Counted from the stretch's first letter, positions 9,744 to 18,171 are shown. The stretch: 64,000 nucleotides of DNA from Variovorax paradoxus (GCF_902712855.1 NZ_LR743507.1:3582001-3646000); one strand, 5' to 3'. Notes: generated from the letters alone by a model not told the origin. Translations and numbers: made by a program.

Positions 9744-10207
9744 TCTCGGTGGTAGGGGTGACCCGCGTTCACCGACCACGCCCGGTACAGCTGCTCGACG
9801 AGCAGCACGCGCGCCATGGCGTGCGGCAGCGTCAGGTCGGACAGGCGGATGCGCTCGTGGGCCGCGGCCTTGAAGGCGGGATCAAGCCCGTCGGGACCGC
9901 CGATGACCAGCGCGACGTCGTCGCCCTCGCCTTGCCAGGCCTGCAGGCGGGCCGCGAGTGCCTTGGTGGTCAGCGCGGTGCCGCGCTCGTCGAGCGCGAC
10001 GATGCGCATGCCGCGCGCGATCGCGCCTTCGATGCGCTCGCGCTCGGCGGCGTAGAGGGTTTCCAGTGTCTTGGAGCCGCGCGGCTCTGTCTTGACCGCG
10101 CGAAGCTCGAGCTTGAGCTCGGGCGGAAAGCGCTTGGCGTAGTCGTCCCAGGCGGTCTGCGCCCAATCGGGCATGCGCTGCCCGACGGCGACCACCAGCA
10201 GCTTCAT
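9740..10207 (-). CDS. rlmH: 23S rRNA pseudouridine-1915 N3-methyltransferase RlmH
   Basis: A 155-residue SPOUT methyltransferase, the exact family length. It starts MKLLVVAVGQRMPDWAQTAW. It shows ALDERGTALTTKALA and the trefoil-knot SAM-binding loop LVIGGPDGLD. The C-terminal signature LPHAMARVLLVEQLYRAW precedes GHPYHRE at the end. RlmH methylates pseudouridine 1915 in helix 69 of assembled 70S ribosomes. Start and stop both overlap neighbours by ATGA junctions: rsfS upstream and the PhyH gene downstream. Confidence 0.97.
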   Translation of the reverse strand: MKLLVVAVGQRMPDWAQTAWDDYAKRFPPELKLELRAVKTEPRGSKTLETLYAAERERIEGAIARGMRIVALDERGTALTTKALAARLQAWQGEGDDVALVIGGPDGLDPAFKAAAHERIRLSDLTLPHAMARVLLVEQLYRAWSVNAGHPYHRE

Positions 10208-10878
10208 GCGCGGCGGGCTGGCGCCTTCTTGGCAGCCGCCGTCTTGCCGGCCACCTTCTTCGCTGCAGGCTTCTTCGCGGCGGGCTTGCCGACCACCTTG
10301 ACCGGCACGCGCGCCGCGGGCGTCTTGCGTGCCGGAGCCTTCTTGGCAGCGGTCTTCTTGGCCGGTGCCTTGGCGGCCTTGGCCTCCTGCTCGGCGGCGC
10401 GGATCGCGGTCTTGGCGGCGCTCGAGCGGCGCAGCGTCGGTTCCTTGGCGGCCTTCTTCTTGCCTTCGGTCTCGTCCTTCGACACGCTGGTGGCCACCGC
10501 AGGCTTGGCACCGCCGAGCTTGGCGCGCACCGGCTTGTCGCCCCAGATTTCCTCGAGGTGGTAGTACTGGCGAATGGCCGGCTGCATGATGTGCGCGACG
10601 GCAGCGCCGCAGTCCACGATGATCCACTCGCCGTTGTCCTCGCCCTCGACACGCGGCTTGCCGAAGCCGGCTTCGCGCACCGCGTCGCGCACGCTGGCGG
10701 CCAGTGCCTTGGTCTGGCGGTTGGAGGTGCCCGACGCCACGATCACGCGCTCGAACAGCGGAGACAGATGCTCCGTGTCGAATACCTGGATGTCCTGCGC
10801 CTTGACGTCTTCGAGACCATCGATGATGGCTCGCTGGAGTTTCTGGGTGTCTTTCTTGGCGGCGGCTTCAGTGGTCAT
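10204..10878 (-). CDS. rsfS: Ribosomal silencing factor RsfS with Lys/Ala-rich tail
   Basis: A 224-residue protein. Residues about 10-118 form the RsfS (DUF143/Iojap) domain: QDIQVFDTEHLSPLFERVIV, ASGTSNRQTKALAASV, GEWIIVDCGAAVAHIM and YHLEEIW. The family binds uL14 and blocks subunit joining in starvation. Typical RsfS proteins are about 105-150 residues. Here a roughly 100-residue extension follows, dominated by Lys, Ala and Pro in PAKKTAAKKAPARKTPA-type repeats like histone H1 tails. The tail should be disordered and very basic. The gene is coupled to nadD upstream (TGATG) and rlmH downstream (ATGA). Confidence 0.92.
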   Translation of the reverse strand: MTTEAAAKKDTQKLQRAIIDGLEDVKAQDIQVFDTEHLSPLFERVIVASGTSNRQTKALAASVRDAVREAGFGKPRVEGEDNGEWIIVDCGAAVAHIMQPAIRQYYHLEEIWGDKPVRAKLGGAKPAVATSVSKDETEGKKKAAKEPTLRRSSAAKTAIRAAEQEAKAAKAPAKKTAAKKAPARKTPAARVPVKVVGKPAAKKPAAKKVAGKTAAAKKAPARRA

Positions 10879-11528
10879 CAGGCAGAGCGGTAGAGGTGGT
10901 GTTGGTCAATATAGCGTGCAACCGTGGGCGGAACCAGCGAGGAAATGTCCACGCCAAGCGCCGCACGCCGCCGGATTTCGGTGGCGCTGGTGTCCATAGG
11001 AGGCAATTCGAGCGCCTCGAAACGCGCGCCAGCCGGGAGGCCGGGCAGCATTTTCGGATCAAAACGGGCAGTGTCGCCCGTCGATAGTGCGCGATACGCT
11101 ACAGAAACGATAGCAATGCCGAGTATATCCTGCCAGCCATGCCAGGTCGGCAAGGCACTGGCCTGGTCGGCACCCATGATCAGCACCAGCTGCGCGCCGG
11201 GCTGTTCGCGCTGCAGTTCATGCAGCGTATCGAGGGTGTAGGTCGGGCCGTCGCGAAGCACCTCGCGGCTGTCGACGACGACGGTGCCCTGCAATCCGGC
11301 GAAGGCCAGCCGTGCCATCGCGAGGCGGTCTTCCTTGGCCGTGAGCGCCCGGCTCTTGTGCCAGGCCTGTCCGGTGGGAATCACGTGCAGTTCGTCGAGG
11401 CCGAGTTGCGCCAGCGCAGCGGTGGCCAACGCCACATGGGCGTTGTGCGGCGGATCGAACGCACCGCCGAAGATGCCGATGCGGCGATGCGGGTTGGTCG
11501 GCGTCACGCCAGGAATCGACGGCAGCAT
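10878..11528 (-). CDS. nadD: Nicotinate-nucleotide adenylyltransferase NadD
   Basis: A 216-residue nucleotidylyltransferase. The HxGH-type signature appears as IGIFGGAFDPPHNAHVALA near residue 20. A later conserved segment includes TSATEIRRRAALG, the ISSxxIR-like adenylate-binding motif. NadD adenylates nicotinate mononucleotide in NAD synthesis. The ATG at 11528 gives a short N-terminal lead before RRIGIFGG. Longer upstream readings overlap the hemF 3' region without similarity. It is followed by rsfS with a one-base TGATG overlap, the classical nadD-rsfS pairing. Confidence 0.95.
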   Translation of the reverse strand: MLPSIPGVTPTNPHRRIGIFGGAFDPPHNAHVALATAALAQLGLDELHVIPTGQAWHKSRALTAKEDRLAMARLAFAGLQGTVVVDSREVLRDGPTYTLDTLHELQREQPGAQLVLIMGADQASALPTWHGWQDILGIAIVSVAYRALSTGDTARFDPKMLPGLPAGARFEALELPPMDTSATEIRRRAALGVDISSLVPPTVARYIDQHHLYRSA

Positions 11529-11616
11529 CGCGGAACCCGGGTCGCCTGACGGATGCCTGGCAGCACGACCTGAACGGCACTTGCCGGAGCGGCACGAAGT
11601 GCGCGAAGACCGGAGG

Positions 11617-12534
11617 TCATACCCAGTCCCGCCGCACGATGAAGTCGCTGTACAGCGCGGCTTCGGGGCTGCCCGCTTCCGGCTGCTGCTGGTAGGCCCA
11701 GCTGGCCAGCGGGGGCATCGACAACAGGATCGACTCGGTGCGCCCGCCCGACTGCAGGCCAAAATGCGTGCCGCGGTCCCAGACGAGGTTGAACTCCACA
11801 TACCGGCCACGGCGATAGAGCTGGAAATTGCGCTCGCGCTCGGTGTAGGGCATGGCGCGGCGGCGTTCGACGATCGGCAGGTACGCCGGCAGGAAGCCAT
11901 TGCCCACCGAGCGGATCATGGCAAAGCCGTTCTCCAGGCCACCCTCGGAAAAGTCGTCGAAGAAGATGCCGCCGATGCCGCGCTGCTCGTTGCGGTGCTT
12001 GAGGAAGAAATACTCGTCGCACCAGGTCTTGAAGCGCGGGTACTTGTCGTCGCCGAAGGGGGCGAGCGCGTCGCGGCAAACCGTGTGGAAGTGCACCGCG
12101 TCCTCGGCAAAGCCGTAGCAGGGCGTGAGGTCCATGCCGCCGCCGAACCAGCAGACCGGGTCGCCGCCTGCCGGGAGTGCCGCCAGCATCCGCACGTTCA
12201 TGTGCACGATCGGCACATACGGGTTGCGCGGATGGAACACCAGCGACACGCCCATCGCCTCGAAGGGTGCGCCCGACAGTTCGGGCCGGTTCTGCGTGGC
12301 CGAAGGCGGCAGCTTCGGGCCGCGCACCTGCGAGAAACCGCAGCCCGCGCGCTCGAACAGTTCACCGCCCTCGAGGATGCAGGTCAGGCCGTGGCCTTGC
12401 AGTGGCTCTCCCGGCGGTTTTTGCCAGGCGTCGCGCACGCAGGTGCCGCCGTCGGCCTGCTCGACCGCCGCGATGATCGACTGCTGCAGTCCGCGCAGGT
12501 AGTCGCCGACCGCCGCCGGGGTGGTGGGCTGCAT
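11617..12534 (-). CDS. hemF: Oxygen-dependent coproporphyrinogen III oxidase HemF
   Basis: A 305-residue enzyme of normal length. Visible family signatures include SVLHFR-region equivalent VSLVFHPRNPYVPIVHMNVR, GGGMDLTPCYGF, FCDEYF-type WCDEYFFLKHR, GIGGIFFDDF and GRYVEFNLVWDRGT with RTESILLSMPP. HemF oxidatively decarboxylates coproporphyrinogen III in haem synthesis and needs O2. Its ATG at 12534 overlaps the purD stop codon (TGATG). An 88-base gap separates it from nadD. Confidence 0.96.
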   Translation of the reverse strand: MQPTTPAAVGDYLRGLQQSIIAAVEQADGGTCVRDAWQKPPGEPLQGHGLTCILEGGELFERAGCGFSQVRGPKLPPSATQNRPELSGAPFEAMGVSLVFHPRNPYVPIVHMNVRMLAALPAGGDPVCWFGGGMDLTPCYGFAEDAVHFHTVCRDALAPFGDDKYPRFKTWCDEYFFLKHRNEQRGIGGIFFDDFSEGGLENGFAMIRSVGNGFLPAYLPIVERRRAMPYTERERNFQLYRRGRYVEFNLVWDRGTHFGLQSGGRTESILLSMPPLASWAYQQQPEAGSPEAALYSDFIVRRDWV

Positions 12535-13832
12535 CAAGCGCTGGGGGTGTTGCGCGCGTGGACCGCGCGGAATCCGATGTCCTTGCGGTATTGAGCGCCG
12601 TCGAAGTTGACGCGCGCCGCGACCTCGTAGGCTCGCTGCTGCGCCTGCTTGACGCTGTCGGCCAGCACGGTCACACAGAGCACGCGGCCGCCGCTGGTCT
12701 TGAGCTCGCCGTTGTCGAGCGTGGTGCCCGCATGGAACACCACCGCATCGGGCGCCTCGGCCGGAATGCCGGTGATACGGTCTCCCTTGCGCGGCGACAG
12801 CGGATAGCCGTGCGCGGCCATGACCACGCCCAGCGCCACGCGCCGGTCCCACTGCAACTCGACCTGGTCGAGCGTGCCGTCGGTGGCATGCCAGAACACC
12901 TCGAACAGGTCGGACTTCAGGCGCATCATGATCGGCTGCGTCTCGGGGTCACCCATGCGGCAGTTGAATTCGAGCGTCTTCGGGTGGCCGGCCGCGTCGA
13001 TCATCAGGCCGGCGTACAGGAAACCGGTGTACGGAATGCCGTCCTTCTCCATGCCGCGGATGGTCGGCAGGATGATCTCGCGCATGGCGCGGGCATGCAC
13101 CTCGGCCGTGACCACGGGCGCGGGCGAGTACGCGCCCATGCCGCCGGTGTTGGGGCCTTCGTCGTTGTCGAGCAGGCGCTTGTGATCCTGGCTGGTGGCC
13201 AGCGCGGTCACGTTCTTGCCGTCGCACAGCACGATGAAGCTGGCTTCCTCGCCCTGCAGGAATTCCTCGATGACGACGCGCGCGCCGCCTTCGTTGTGCG
13301 ACACACCGAACTTGTTGTCGACCAGCATGAAGTCGACGGCCTCGTGCGCTTCCTGCGCGGTCATGGCCACCACCACGCCCTTGCCGGCGGCCAGGCCGTC
13401 GGCCTTGACGACGATCGGCGCACCCTTGGCGTCGATGTACGCATGCGCGGCGGCGGCGTCGGTGAAGGCCTCGTATTCGGCCGTCGGGATCTTGTGGCGC
13501 TTCATGAACGCCTTGGAGAAGGCCTTGGAGCTTTCGAGCTGCGCCGCAGCCTGCGTCGGACCGAAGATGCGCAGGCCGTGCGCGCGGAACTCGTCCACCA
13601 CGCCGGCGGCCAGCGGGGCCTCTGGGCCGACCACGGTGAGCGCGATCTTTTCCTTGATGGCCCACTCGCGCAGCGCGGCGGGCTCGGTGATGTCGATGCA
13701 GTCGTAGCGTCCGTCGCTGGCGGTACCGCCGTTGCCGGGTGCCACGTAAACGCGGCTCACCCGGTCGGCCTGCGCAAGACGCCATGCCAGAGCGTGTTCA
13801 CGGCCCCCGCCTCCAATTACCAATACCTTCAT
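12534..13832 (-). CDS. purD: Phosphoribosylamine-glycine ligase PurD
   Basis: A 432-residue ATP-grasp ligase. The N-terminal domain starts MKVLVIGGGGREHALAWRL with the glycine-rich loop. The ATP-grasp core carries APIVVKADGLAAGKGVVVA and GEEASFIVLCDG, the substrate loop DHKRLLDNDEGPNTGGMGAYSP, and LEFNCRMGDPETQ. It makes glycinamide ribonucleotide in purine synthesis. It shares its stop with the hemF start. The 46 bases to yebC contain no obvious terminator, so a yebC-purD-hemF transcript is possible. Confidence 0.97.
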   Translation of the reverse strand: MKVLVIGGGGREHALAWRLAQADRVSRVYVAPGNGGTASDGRYDCIDITEPAALREWAIKEKIALTVVGPEAPLAAGVVDEFRAHGLRIFGPTQAAAQLESSKAFSKAFMKRHKIPTAEYEAFTDAAAAHAYIDAKGAPIVVKADGLAAGKGVVVAMTAQEAHEAVDFMLVDNKFGVSHNEGGARVVIEEFLQGEEASFIVLCDGKNVTALATSQDHKRLLDNDEGPNTGGMGAYSPAPVVTAEVHARAMREIILPTIRGMEKDGIPYTGFLYAGLMIDAAGHPKTLEFNCRMGDPETQPIMMRLKSDLFEVFWHATDGTLDQVELQWDRRVALGVVMAAHGYPLSPRKGDRITGIPAEAPDAVVFHAGTTLDNGELKTSGGRVLCVTVLADSVKQAQQRAYEVAARVNFDGAQYRKDIGFRAVHARNTPSA

Positions 13833-13878
13833 TCGCGGGCCTTCATTTCTCGCAGTGGTTCAACAAACAGACACTCAT

Positions 13879-14604
13879 TCATTCGGACAGCGAGGCGTTG
13901 TGATAAACGTCCTGCACGTCGTCCAGGTCCTCGAGCACGTCGAGCAACTTCTGCATCCTTGCGGCGTCCTCGCCGGTCACGTCCACGGTGTTTTCCGCAC
14001 GCATGGTGACTTCGGCGGCATCCGGCTTCAGGCCGGCGGCTTCGAGCGCGTTCTTCACCGCTTCGAAGTCGGCCACGGCGGTGATCACCTCGATGGCGCC
14101 GTCGTCGTCGGTGACGACGTCTTCAGCGCCCGCCTCGAGCGCCACTTCCATCACCTTGTCTTCACTGGTGCCCGGGGCAAAGATGATCTGCCCGCAATGC
14201 TTGAACTGGAAGGCCACCGAGCCTTCGGTGCCCATGTTGCCGCCGTGCTTGGAGAAGGCGTGGCGCACTTCGGCCACGGTGCGCACGCGGTTGTCGGTCA
14301 TGGTGTCGACGATGATCGCCGCGCCGCCGATGCCGTACCCTTCGTAACGAATTTCCTCGTAGTTGACGCCTTCGAGGTTGCCGGTGGCCTTGTCGATGTT
14401 GCGCTTGATGGTGTCGATCGGCAGGTTCACCGCCTTGGCCTTTTCGACCGCCAGCCGCAGCCGAGGGTTGGAGCCCAGGTCGGCGCCGCCGGCGCGGGCG
14501 GCCACCGTGATTTCGCGGATGGCGCGGGTCCAGAGCTTGCCGCGCTTCTCGTCCTGGCGGCCCTTCCGGTGCTGAATGTTTGCCCACTTGCTATGTCCGG
14601 CCAT
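13879..14604 (-). CDS. YebC/PmpR-family protein
   Basis: A 241-residue protein starting MAGHSKWANIQHRKGRQDEK, the invariant YebC N-terminus. Further signatures are GGADLGSNPRLRLAVEKAK, GYGIGGAAIIVDTMTDNR and NTVDVTGEDAARM. Members are described either as DNA-binding regulators or, for some lineages, as ribosome-associated factors relieving stalling at polyproline. The local neighbours do not decide between these roles. First gene of the minus-strand housekeeping run, with a 124-base divergent region to the methyltransferase. Confidence 0.93.
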   Translation of the reverse strand: MAGHSKWANIQHRKGRQDEKRGKLWTRAIREITVAARAGGADLGSNPRLRLAVEKAKAVNLPIDTIKRNIDKATGNLEGVNYEEIRYEGYGIGGAAIIVDTMTDNRVRTVAEVRHAFSKHGGNMGTEGSVAFQFKHCGQIIFAPGTSEDKVMEVALEAGAEDVVTDDDGAIEVITAVADFEAVKNALEAAGLKPDAAEVTMRAENTVDVTGEDAARMQKLLDVLEDLDDVQDVYHNASLSE

Positions 14605-14716
14605 GGCTTTCTATCTCGCTGTCCTGTGTTTTCGAAGCAGGCTCCGAGTTTACTGTCCGGCGCATGCAACGGCCCGGCCGCACCGACGGATCGGATTTCG
14701 GGCCGGGGCTTTTGGT

Positions 14717-14722
14717 GATAAT
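14717..14722 (+). promoter_or_regulatory. Candidate -10 element of the methyltransferase operon
   Basis: An extended -10 sequence (TGATAAT, covering GATAAT) ends six bases before the ATG at 14729. A start seven bases downstream of it would fall on the ATG itself, giving a leaderless mRNA. No Shine-Dalgarno sequence precedes the ATG, which fits this view. No clear -35 is seen. Confidence 0.35.
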
Positions 14723-14728
14723 CGTTCG

Positions 14729-15515
14729 ATGACGCCATCGCCTTCCGTCGGGCCCGGGAACCCTGACACCCTCCCGCCCCACGCTCCCCTGCCGCTGTAC
14801 TACAGCAACGAGGCGGAGCACAAGGCTCCTCCTGCGAATCTTCGACAGCACCGCGGCCGACTACGACCGCATCGAAAGCGTGCTGGCCTTCGGCACCGGT
14901 CCTTCGTACCGCCGTGCGGCGCTGCGCCAGGCCGGGCTCATGCCGGGCGCGCAGGTGCTCGACGTGGGAATCGGCACGGGCCTGGTCGCGCGCGAAGCGC
15001 TCAAGCTCATCGGTTCCACCGGCCAGCTCGTGGGCGTCGACCCCAGCCCCGGAATGATGAGCCAGGTCAAGCTGCCCGGCGTCGAGCTGGTGCGCGGCGT
15101 GGCCGAGGCCCTGCCCCGCCCCGACGCCAGCTGCGACTTCGTGAGCATGGGCTACGCCATGCGCCACATCAGCGACGTGGCGGCGGCCTTCAGCGAGTTC
15201 CATCGCGTGCTGCGCCCGGGAGGGCGGGTGGTGGTGCTCGAGATCACCAAGCCCGGGGGCCGCGCCGCGACGGCGCTGCTCAAGGGCTACATGCGTGCCG
15301 TGGTGCCGCTGATTGCCCGCGTGGTCGGCCGCCAGCGCGACACCTCGGAGCTGTGGCGCTACTACTGGGACACGATCGAGGCCTGCATTCCTCCCGAACG
15401 GGTGATGCAGGCGCTGGCCGCCGCGGGTCTCCGCGACGTGCAACGGCATGCCAGCCTCGGCGTGTTCTCCGCCTACACCGCCACCAAACCCGAACAACCC
15501 GCAGAGGCCCGTTGA
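14729..15515 (+). CDS. Class I SAM-dependent methyltransferase (UbiE-like), apparent frameshift
   Basis: The ATG at 14729 opens a frame that reads well to NEAEHKA near 14828, then runs off into unrelated sequence. One frame over, LLRIFDSTAADYDRIESVLAFGTG begins immediately and continues to the stop at 15515. That second part holds SAM motif I (VLDVGIGTGLVAR), LPRPDASCDFVSMGYAMRH and HRVLRPGGRVVVLEI, as in UbiE/Coq5-type enzymes. Restoring two bases near 14828-14832 gives one protein of about 262 residues. A shortened protein from GTG 14880 would lack the N-terminal cap. This is either a real disrupting indel or a sequencing error. It is first in an operon with the chorismatase-like, acyltransferase and glycosyltransferase genes. 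Confidence 0.75.
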
Positions 15516-15517
15516 CA

Positions 15518-16549
15518 GTGCGAGTCAAAGACGAAACCTCTTCCCATCTGCGCGTCGAGCGCCTTTCATTGCCGGACAGCCTGGCGCTGGCCACGCATGC
15601 CAAGGCGCCCTTCGCGGCGCTCGGCTACGGCACACCGCACGGCGTGGCATGGATGCCCACCGTCAATGCCCGTGTTCTGTCCCCGCAAGGCGCGATGGCC
15701 GACGTGTGGCATGTAAGCGCGCCGCACGTGGAGTCCGGCACCACTGGCATCGCGCGCTGGCGCACCGACGGCCACTGGCTGCTCGGCGCCATCGATCTCG
15801 ATGAAGCCACCGAGAAGCAGGGCCTGTCCGAACTGGCTCACCGCGCCTACCGTGACCTGTTCAAGACACTCGACCAGGCCGGCATCCCGCACCTGCAGCG
15901 CATCTGGAACTACCTGCCGCGCATCAACGCCGACGGCGGCGGGCTCGAGCGCTACCGACAGTTCAACCTGGGCCGCCAGGAGGCCTTCCTCGAAGCCGGC
16001 CGCGCCGCCTTCGAAGGCGCTCCCGCAGCCTGCGCACTGGGCATCCACCAAGGCGCGCTGTCGATCCGCTTCCTGGCCGGCCCGCAGGCGCCGCTGCCGG
16101 TCGAGAACCCACGGCAGGTGTCTGCCTACCGCTACCCCGAAACTTATGGCCCGCGCTCGCCGACCTTCTCGCGCGCCGCGCTGGCGGACATCGGCGACGG
16201 CAACATCGCGCTGTTCATCTCGGGCACGGCGAGCATCGTGGGGCATGAGACCGTACACCACGGCGACGTGCTCGAGCAGACGCGCGAGACGCTGCGCAAC
16301 CTGCAGGCGGTGATCGATGCCGCCAACGAGCGCGGCACCGCGAAGTTCTCGCTGGCCGAGCTCGACTGCGTGGTCTACGTGCGGCATCCGTCGGACACCG
16401 AGGCGGTGCGCGGCGTTCTCGAAGGCGCAATCGGTGCCGACGCGCCGATGACGCGCCACGCCGTCTATCTGGAAGCCGACATCTGCCGCAGCGACCTGCT
16501 CGTGGAGATCGAGGCCCACACGGTCGCGGCCGGGCAGCTGCGGGCATGA
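15518..16549 (+). CDS. FkbO/Hyg5-family chorismate-transforming enzyme (XanB2-like)
   Basis: About 343 residues. It has the chorismatase pattern of the RidA-like superfamily: WHVSAPHVESGTTGIARW, IPHLQRIWNYLPRINA, ERYRQFNLGRQEAF, and near the end FISGTASIVGHETVHHGDV and CVVYVRHPSDT. The family converts chorismate to dihydroxy-cyclohexadiene carboxylate or to 3- or 4-hydroxybenzoate. XanB2 of Xanthomonas supplies 3-HBA for xanthomonadin and 4-HBA for ubiquinone. The start is ambiguous: GTG 15518, or TTG 15512 overlapping the methyltransferase stop. An AGAGG lies four bases before the TTG and ten before the GTG. Product specificity cannot be read by eye. Confidence 0.82.
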   Translation: MRVKDETSSHLRVERLSLPDSLALATHAKAPFAALGYGTPHGVAWMPTVNARVLSPQGAMADVWHVSAPHVESGTTGIARWRTDGHWLLGAIDLDEATEKQGLSELAHRAYRDLFKTLDQAGIPHLQRIWNYLPRINADGGGLERYRQFNLGRQEAFLEAGRAAFEGAPAACALGIHQGALSIRFLAGPQAPLPVENPRQVSAYRYPETYGPRSPTFSRAALADIGDGNIALFISGTASIVGHETVHHGDVLEQTRETLRNLQAVIDAANERGTAKFSLAELDCVVYVRHPSDTEAVRGVLEGAIGADAPMTRHAVYLEADICRSDLLVEIEAHTVAAGQLRA

Positions 16550-16591
16550 CCCGCCATCGTCCGACTGCCTGCCTTCCGGCTCGCTGATTCA

Positions 16592-17389
16592 ATGGCTCGC
16601 GTGCTGCGAATTCTCACGTCGATTCCGCTTGCGGCAATGCTTTACGCACTGCTGCTGTTCCTGGGCCTGATCTCGCTCGTCTGGAACCTTGTAGCCATGC
16701 TGATCTACCCGGTCATGCCGGCGACACCGGCGCGCGCGCTGGGCCGCATGACGATCGCCTTCGCCTACCGCATGTTCTGGGGGCTGGCGTCGGTCACCGG
16801 GATGATGCGCATCGATGCCTCCTGCCTCGACCCGATGCGCAAGGAGCCCGGCGTGATCTTCGTGGCCAACCATCCGACGATGCTCGACGCACTGCTGCTG
16901 GTGGCGAGGCTGCCGCGCAGCGCCTGCATCATGAAGGCCGACCTGATGGGCAACATCTTTCTCGGCGCCGGCGCCCGGCTGGCGCGCTACATCAGCAACA
17001 AGTCGGCCCGCACCATGGTGCGGCTCGCGGTGAACGACCTGCGCAGCGGCGGGCAGCTGGTGATCTTCCCCGAAGGCACGCGCACCGTGACGCCGCCGCT
17101 CAACCCGTTCCGCCCCGGCACCACGCTGATCGCCAAGCTGGCGCAGGCACCGATCCAGACGGTGTTCATCGACACCGACTCGCCCTACCTCAGCAAGGGC
17201 TGGCCGCTGTGGCGCGTGCCGCCGCTGCCCATCGTGTTCACGCTGCGCCTGGGCAAGCGCTTCGCGCCGACGCAGGACAGCGACGTGCTGCAGGCCGAGC
17301 TCGAACAATATTTCCGCCAAAACATGGAACAGCGCGCCACCGACGCGTCCCCCGAATGCCAGACGCCTCGCGCACCCACCTTGTCCTGA
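16592..17389 (+). CDS. PlsC-type lysophospholipid/1-acylglycerol phosphate acyltransferase
   Basis: A 265-residue membrane acyltransferase. An N-terminal hydrophobic helix (about residues 10-40) is followed by the catalytic HX4D motif in VANHPTMLDALLL. The phosphate-binding FPEGTRTV motif lies about 75 residues later. It resembles the acyltransferases found in xanthomonadin and aryl-polyene clusters as well as general PlsC enzymes. It starts 42 bases after the chorismatase-like gene, and its last 34 bases overlap the glycosyltransferase start, so the genes are co-transcribed. The acyl acceptor is not known; in this setting it may place an aryl or polyene acyl chain on a lipid. Confidence 0.8.
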   Translation: MARVLRILTSIPLAAMLYALLLFLGLISLVWNLVAMLIYPVMPATPARALGRMTIAFAYRMFWGLASVTGMMRIDASCLDPMRKEPGVIFVANHPTMLDALLLVARLPRSACIMKADLMGNIFLGAGARLARYISNKSARTMVRLAVNDLRSGGQLVIFPEGTRTVTPPLNPFRPGTTLIAKLAQAPIQTVFIDTDSPYLSKGWPLWRVPPLPIVFTLRLGKRFAPTQDSDVLQAELEQYFRQNMEQRATDASPECQTPRAPTLS

Positions 17390-18132
17390 TTCCCAGCTAC
17401 AACACCGGAGAACGGCTCTTCTCGACCGTTGCCGCCGCGCGCGCGCAATGGAACCCGGTGTGGGTGGTGATCGACGGCAGCGACGACGGCACCGCCGAGC
17501 GGATGCAGCAGATCGCGGCCGGCGACGCCGGCCTGCGCGTGTGGGTGCTGCCGCAGAACCAGGGCAAGGGCTCCGCCGTGCTGCACGGACTTCGCGCCGC
17601 CAGGGACGCCGGCTTCACGCATGCGTTGACGATGGACTCCGACGGCCAGCATCCGGCCGACCTGATCCCCGAATTCATGAAGGCTTCGCTCGCCCGTCCC
17701 GAGACGATGGTGCTCGGGCGCCCGGTGTTCGACGCCAGCGCGCCGCTGCTGCGCGTGCGCGGGCGGCGCGTGTCCAACGGCTGGACCCAGCTCGAGACGC
17801 TGTTCGCCGGCGTGGGCGATTCGCTCTACGGCTTTCGCGTGTACCCGGTGACCGACCTGATCGCCGTGATGGCCCGCCAGCCGTGGATGCGCCGCTTCGA
17901 CTTCGACACCGAAGCCGTCGTGCGGCTGGCCTGGCGCGGCGTCAAGCCGGTGAACATCGATGCGCCGGTGAAGTACCTGACGGCCGAGGAAGGCGGTGTT
18001 TCGCACTTCCGCTACGGTCGCGACAATGTGCTGCTGACGTGGATGCATGCGCGATTGATGGTCGAGTTCGTGCTGCGCCTGCCGGGACTGGTGGTTCGCA
18101 AGCTGATGAAGAAAGCGCCGTTTCAGGATTGA
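17356..18132 (+). CDS. Glycosyltransferase family 2
   Basis: A 258-residue GT-A fold glycosyltransferase. The nucleotide-sugar site is seen in LVLIPSYNTGERLFSTV, WVVIDGSDDGTAERM and NQGKGSAVLHGLRAA, with the metal-binding DxD as MDSDGQHPADL. A later RRFDFDTEAVVRLAWRG helix is typical of dolichyl-phosphate-sugar synthase-like GT2 enzymes. The ATG at 17356 lies inside the acyltransferase gene (34-base overlap). A longer in-frame reading from 17209 does not look like protein sequence. Last gene of the operon, followed by paired REP-like hairpins. Donor and acceptor are unknown. Confidence 0.82.
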   Translation: MPDASRTHLVLIPSYNTGERLFSTVAAARAQWNPVWVVIDGSDDGTAERMQQIAAGDAGLRVWVLPQNQGKGSAVLHGLRAARDAGFTHALTMDSDGQHPADLIPEFMKASLARPETMVLGRPVFDASAPLLRVRGRRVSNGWTQLETLFAGVGDSLYGFRVYPVTDLIAVMARQPWMRRFDFDTEAVVRLAWRGVKPVNIDAPVKYLTAEEGGVSHFRYGRDNVLLTWMHARLMVEFVLRLPGLVVRKLMKKAPFQD

Positions 18133-18171
18133 TCCTGGAGTGGCGAGGTGGGTGGTGGTGTCTATGCTGCT

